Source: an uncultured Lachnospiraceae bacterium (GTDB lineage: Bacteria > Bacillota > Clostridia > Lachnospirales > Lachnospiraceae). Taken from it: 6,920 nucleotides of DNA. Location: positions 1 through 6,920 of the forward strand of contig CAMOZD010000068.1 in assembly GCA_946630645.1 (NCBI GenBank). Reading direction: 5' to 3'. A model generated the notes under the pieces. The model did no database searches. It was not told the DNA's origin and saw nothing but the letters and a program-made list of their open reading frames with translations. Position 1 is the first letter of the stretch. The number at the start of each line of letters is the position of its first letter. The position numbers and the translations under genes were made by a program. Below, one piece after another: positions 6,564-6,920 of the stretch.

Positions 6564-6737
6564 GCATTTTTCAGCTATAAAACTTTGGCTATAATAAAGC
6601 ATTTTCCGGCTATAGTTCTTTTGTTATAATTAAGCATTTGCAAGTGTAATACTCTGGCTTTGATAATGTATGTTCTATATATGATACTATAGTTATAAAA
6701 ATATACATCCTATATATAAAGTTTTAGCTATGACAGA
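6564..6737 (+). repeat. Array of about five degenerate 35-bp tandem repeats
   Basis: Successive units are 6564-6598, 6599-6633, 6634-6667 (34 bp), 6668-6702 and 6703-6737. By hand alignment, units 1 and 2 agree at 27 of 35 positions, and unit 3 agrees with unit 1 at about 24 positions with one gap. Units 4 and 5 agree at about 22 and 20, which is weaker given the AT-rich composition. The first three begin GCATTT. Each unit carries two blocks related to GCTATAA, 13-14 bp apart, with about 21 bp to the next unit. The array fills most of the gap between the two deacylase genes and ends at the ribosome binding site of the second. It may be a set of operators or promoters, or decayed repeat DNA. 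I see no open reading frame in it. Confidence 0.6.
6603..6630 (+). promoter_or_regulatory. Candidate extended -10 promoter for the second deacylase
   Basis: TGTTATAAT (6622-6630) is a perfect extended -10 element (TGnTATAAT), but the region upstream at 6602-6608 offers only a poor -35 match (TTTTCC). A second perfect TATAAT sits at 6590-6595 with TTTTCA (6568-6573) 16 bases before it. Both occupy the same place within their repeat units. Either could drive the gene at 6750 with a leader of roughly 110-150 bases. The match is seen directly; activity is an inference, and AT-rich DNA produces such boxes by chance. Confidence 0.35.
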
Positions 6738-6749
6738 AGGGAGGCTGCC

Positions 6750-6920
6750 ATGTCGTTTACACTTTGTAATCTGACAGTAAAAAAAGGAGAGAAAATCCAG
6801 GGCTATCTGGATCTGCCGTTTACCGATGAAGATAAGCTCCCCTGCACTTTGATTTACGGAGACAGGGAAGGCCCGACGGTTTTGGTGGACGGCGGTATCC
6901 ACAATGCGGAATATGTGGGT
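6750..6920 (+). CDS. Second AstE/AspA-family deacylase, 5' part only (runs off the window)
   Basis: An open frame starts at ATG 6750 behind AAGGGAGG (6737-6744, 5-base spacer) and continues to the right edge, giving 57 residues. It aligns nearly end to end with the N-terminus of the deacylase at 5575-6537: LTVKKGEKIQGYLDLP matches ISAKPGSKASGWTPVP, and GPTVLVDGGIHNAEYVG matches GKTVLITSAIHGCEYPS. The His-x-x-Glu zinc-ligand pair (IHNAEY, His51 and Glu54) is conserved. It is therefore a divergent paralogue of the same zinc hydrolase family, oriented the same way. The rest of the active site lies outside the window, so whether it is intact cannot be judged. It may deacylate a related substrate or form a hetero-oligomer with its neighbour; both are guesses. 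Confidence 0.85.
   Translation, partial: MSFTLCNLTVKKGEKIQGYLDLPFTDEDKLPCTLIYGDREGPTVLVDGGIHNAEYVG

Noticed and set aside
6547..6579. TTGACG (6547-6552) as the -35 element of a strong promoter
   Set aside because: The nearest -10-like box, TATAAA at about 6576-6581, is 23 bases away, too far for a normal spacing.
6564..6737. CRISPR array as explanation for the 35-bp periodicity
   Set aside because: There are no conserved repeats separated by unique spacers. The similarity runs through the whole 35-bp unit and decays along the array, and no cas genes are present.

Overview
The window reads as a stretch of a Bacillota chromosome, most likely from a Clostridia/Lachnospiraceae-type organism. 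This is an inference from strong AGGAGG-like ribosome binding sites, two TTG starts, moderate base composition, and a substrate-binding lipoprotein with a Cys-Gly-Gly-Ser linker typical of that group. No rRNA, tRNA, CRISPR array or insertion sequence is visible, and every recognisable gene lies on the + strand.

Positions 44-5433 hold a complete five-gene ABC importer of the peptide/nickel/opine (Dpp/Opp/Nik) class. It consists of a lipoprotein solute-binding protein (44-1669), two permeases (1899-2837 and 2842-3669) and two ATPases (3684-4475 and 4468-5433). From the first permease to the second ATPase the genes are nearly contiguous, with gaps of 4 and 14 bp and an 8-bp overlap. The binding-protein gene is set apart by a 229-bp spacer (1670-1898) containing three potential stem-loops, which could make the binding protein more abundant than the membrane parts.

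Two genes of the succinylglutamate desuccinylase/aspartoacylase (AstE/AspA) zinc-deacylase family follow. The first is complete (5575-6537). The second starts at 6750, runs off the right edge, and is recognised from its first 57 residues, which align with the first and carry the His-x-x-Glu zinc motif. Importer plus two hydrolases suggests uptake of a small acylated or amide-linked compound, such as an N-acyl amino acid or peptide-like molecule, followed by cytoplasmic deacylation. The real substrate cannot be read from the sequence, and nickel-chelate import remains an alternative for the transporter alone.

The non-coding parts are the least ordinary. The spacer 5434-5574 contains a perfect 10-bp GC-rich inverted repeat enclosing further alternative hairpins. 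The AT-rich spacer 6538-6749 is built largely from about five degenerate 35-bp tandem units, each with two GCTATAA-like blocks 13-14 bp apart and some with perfect TATAAT boxes. This array ends at the ribosome binding site of the second deacylase. I see no clearly novel protein system; these intergenic structures and the paired deacylases are the points most worth following up.
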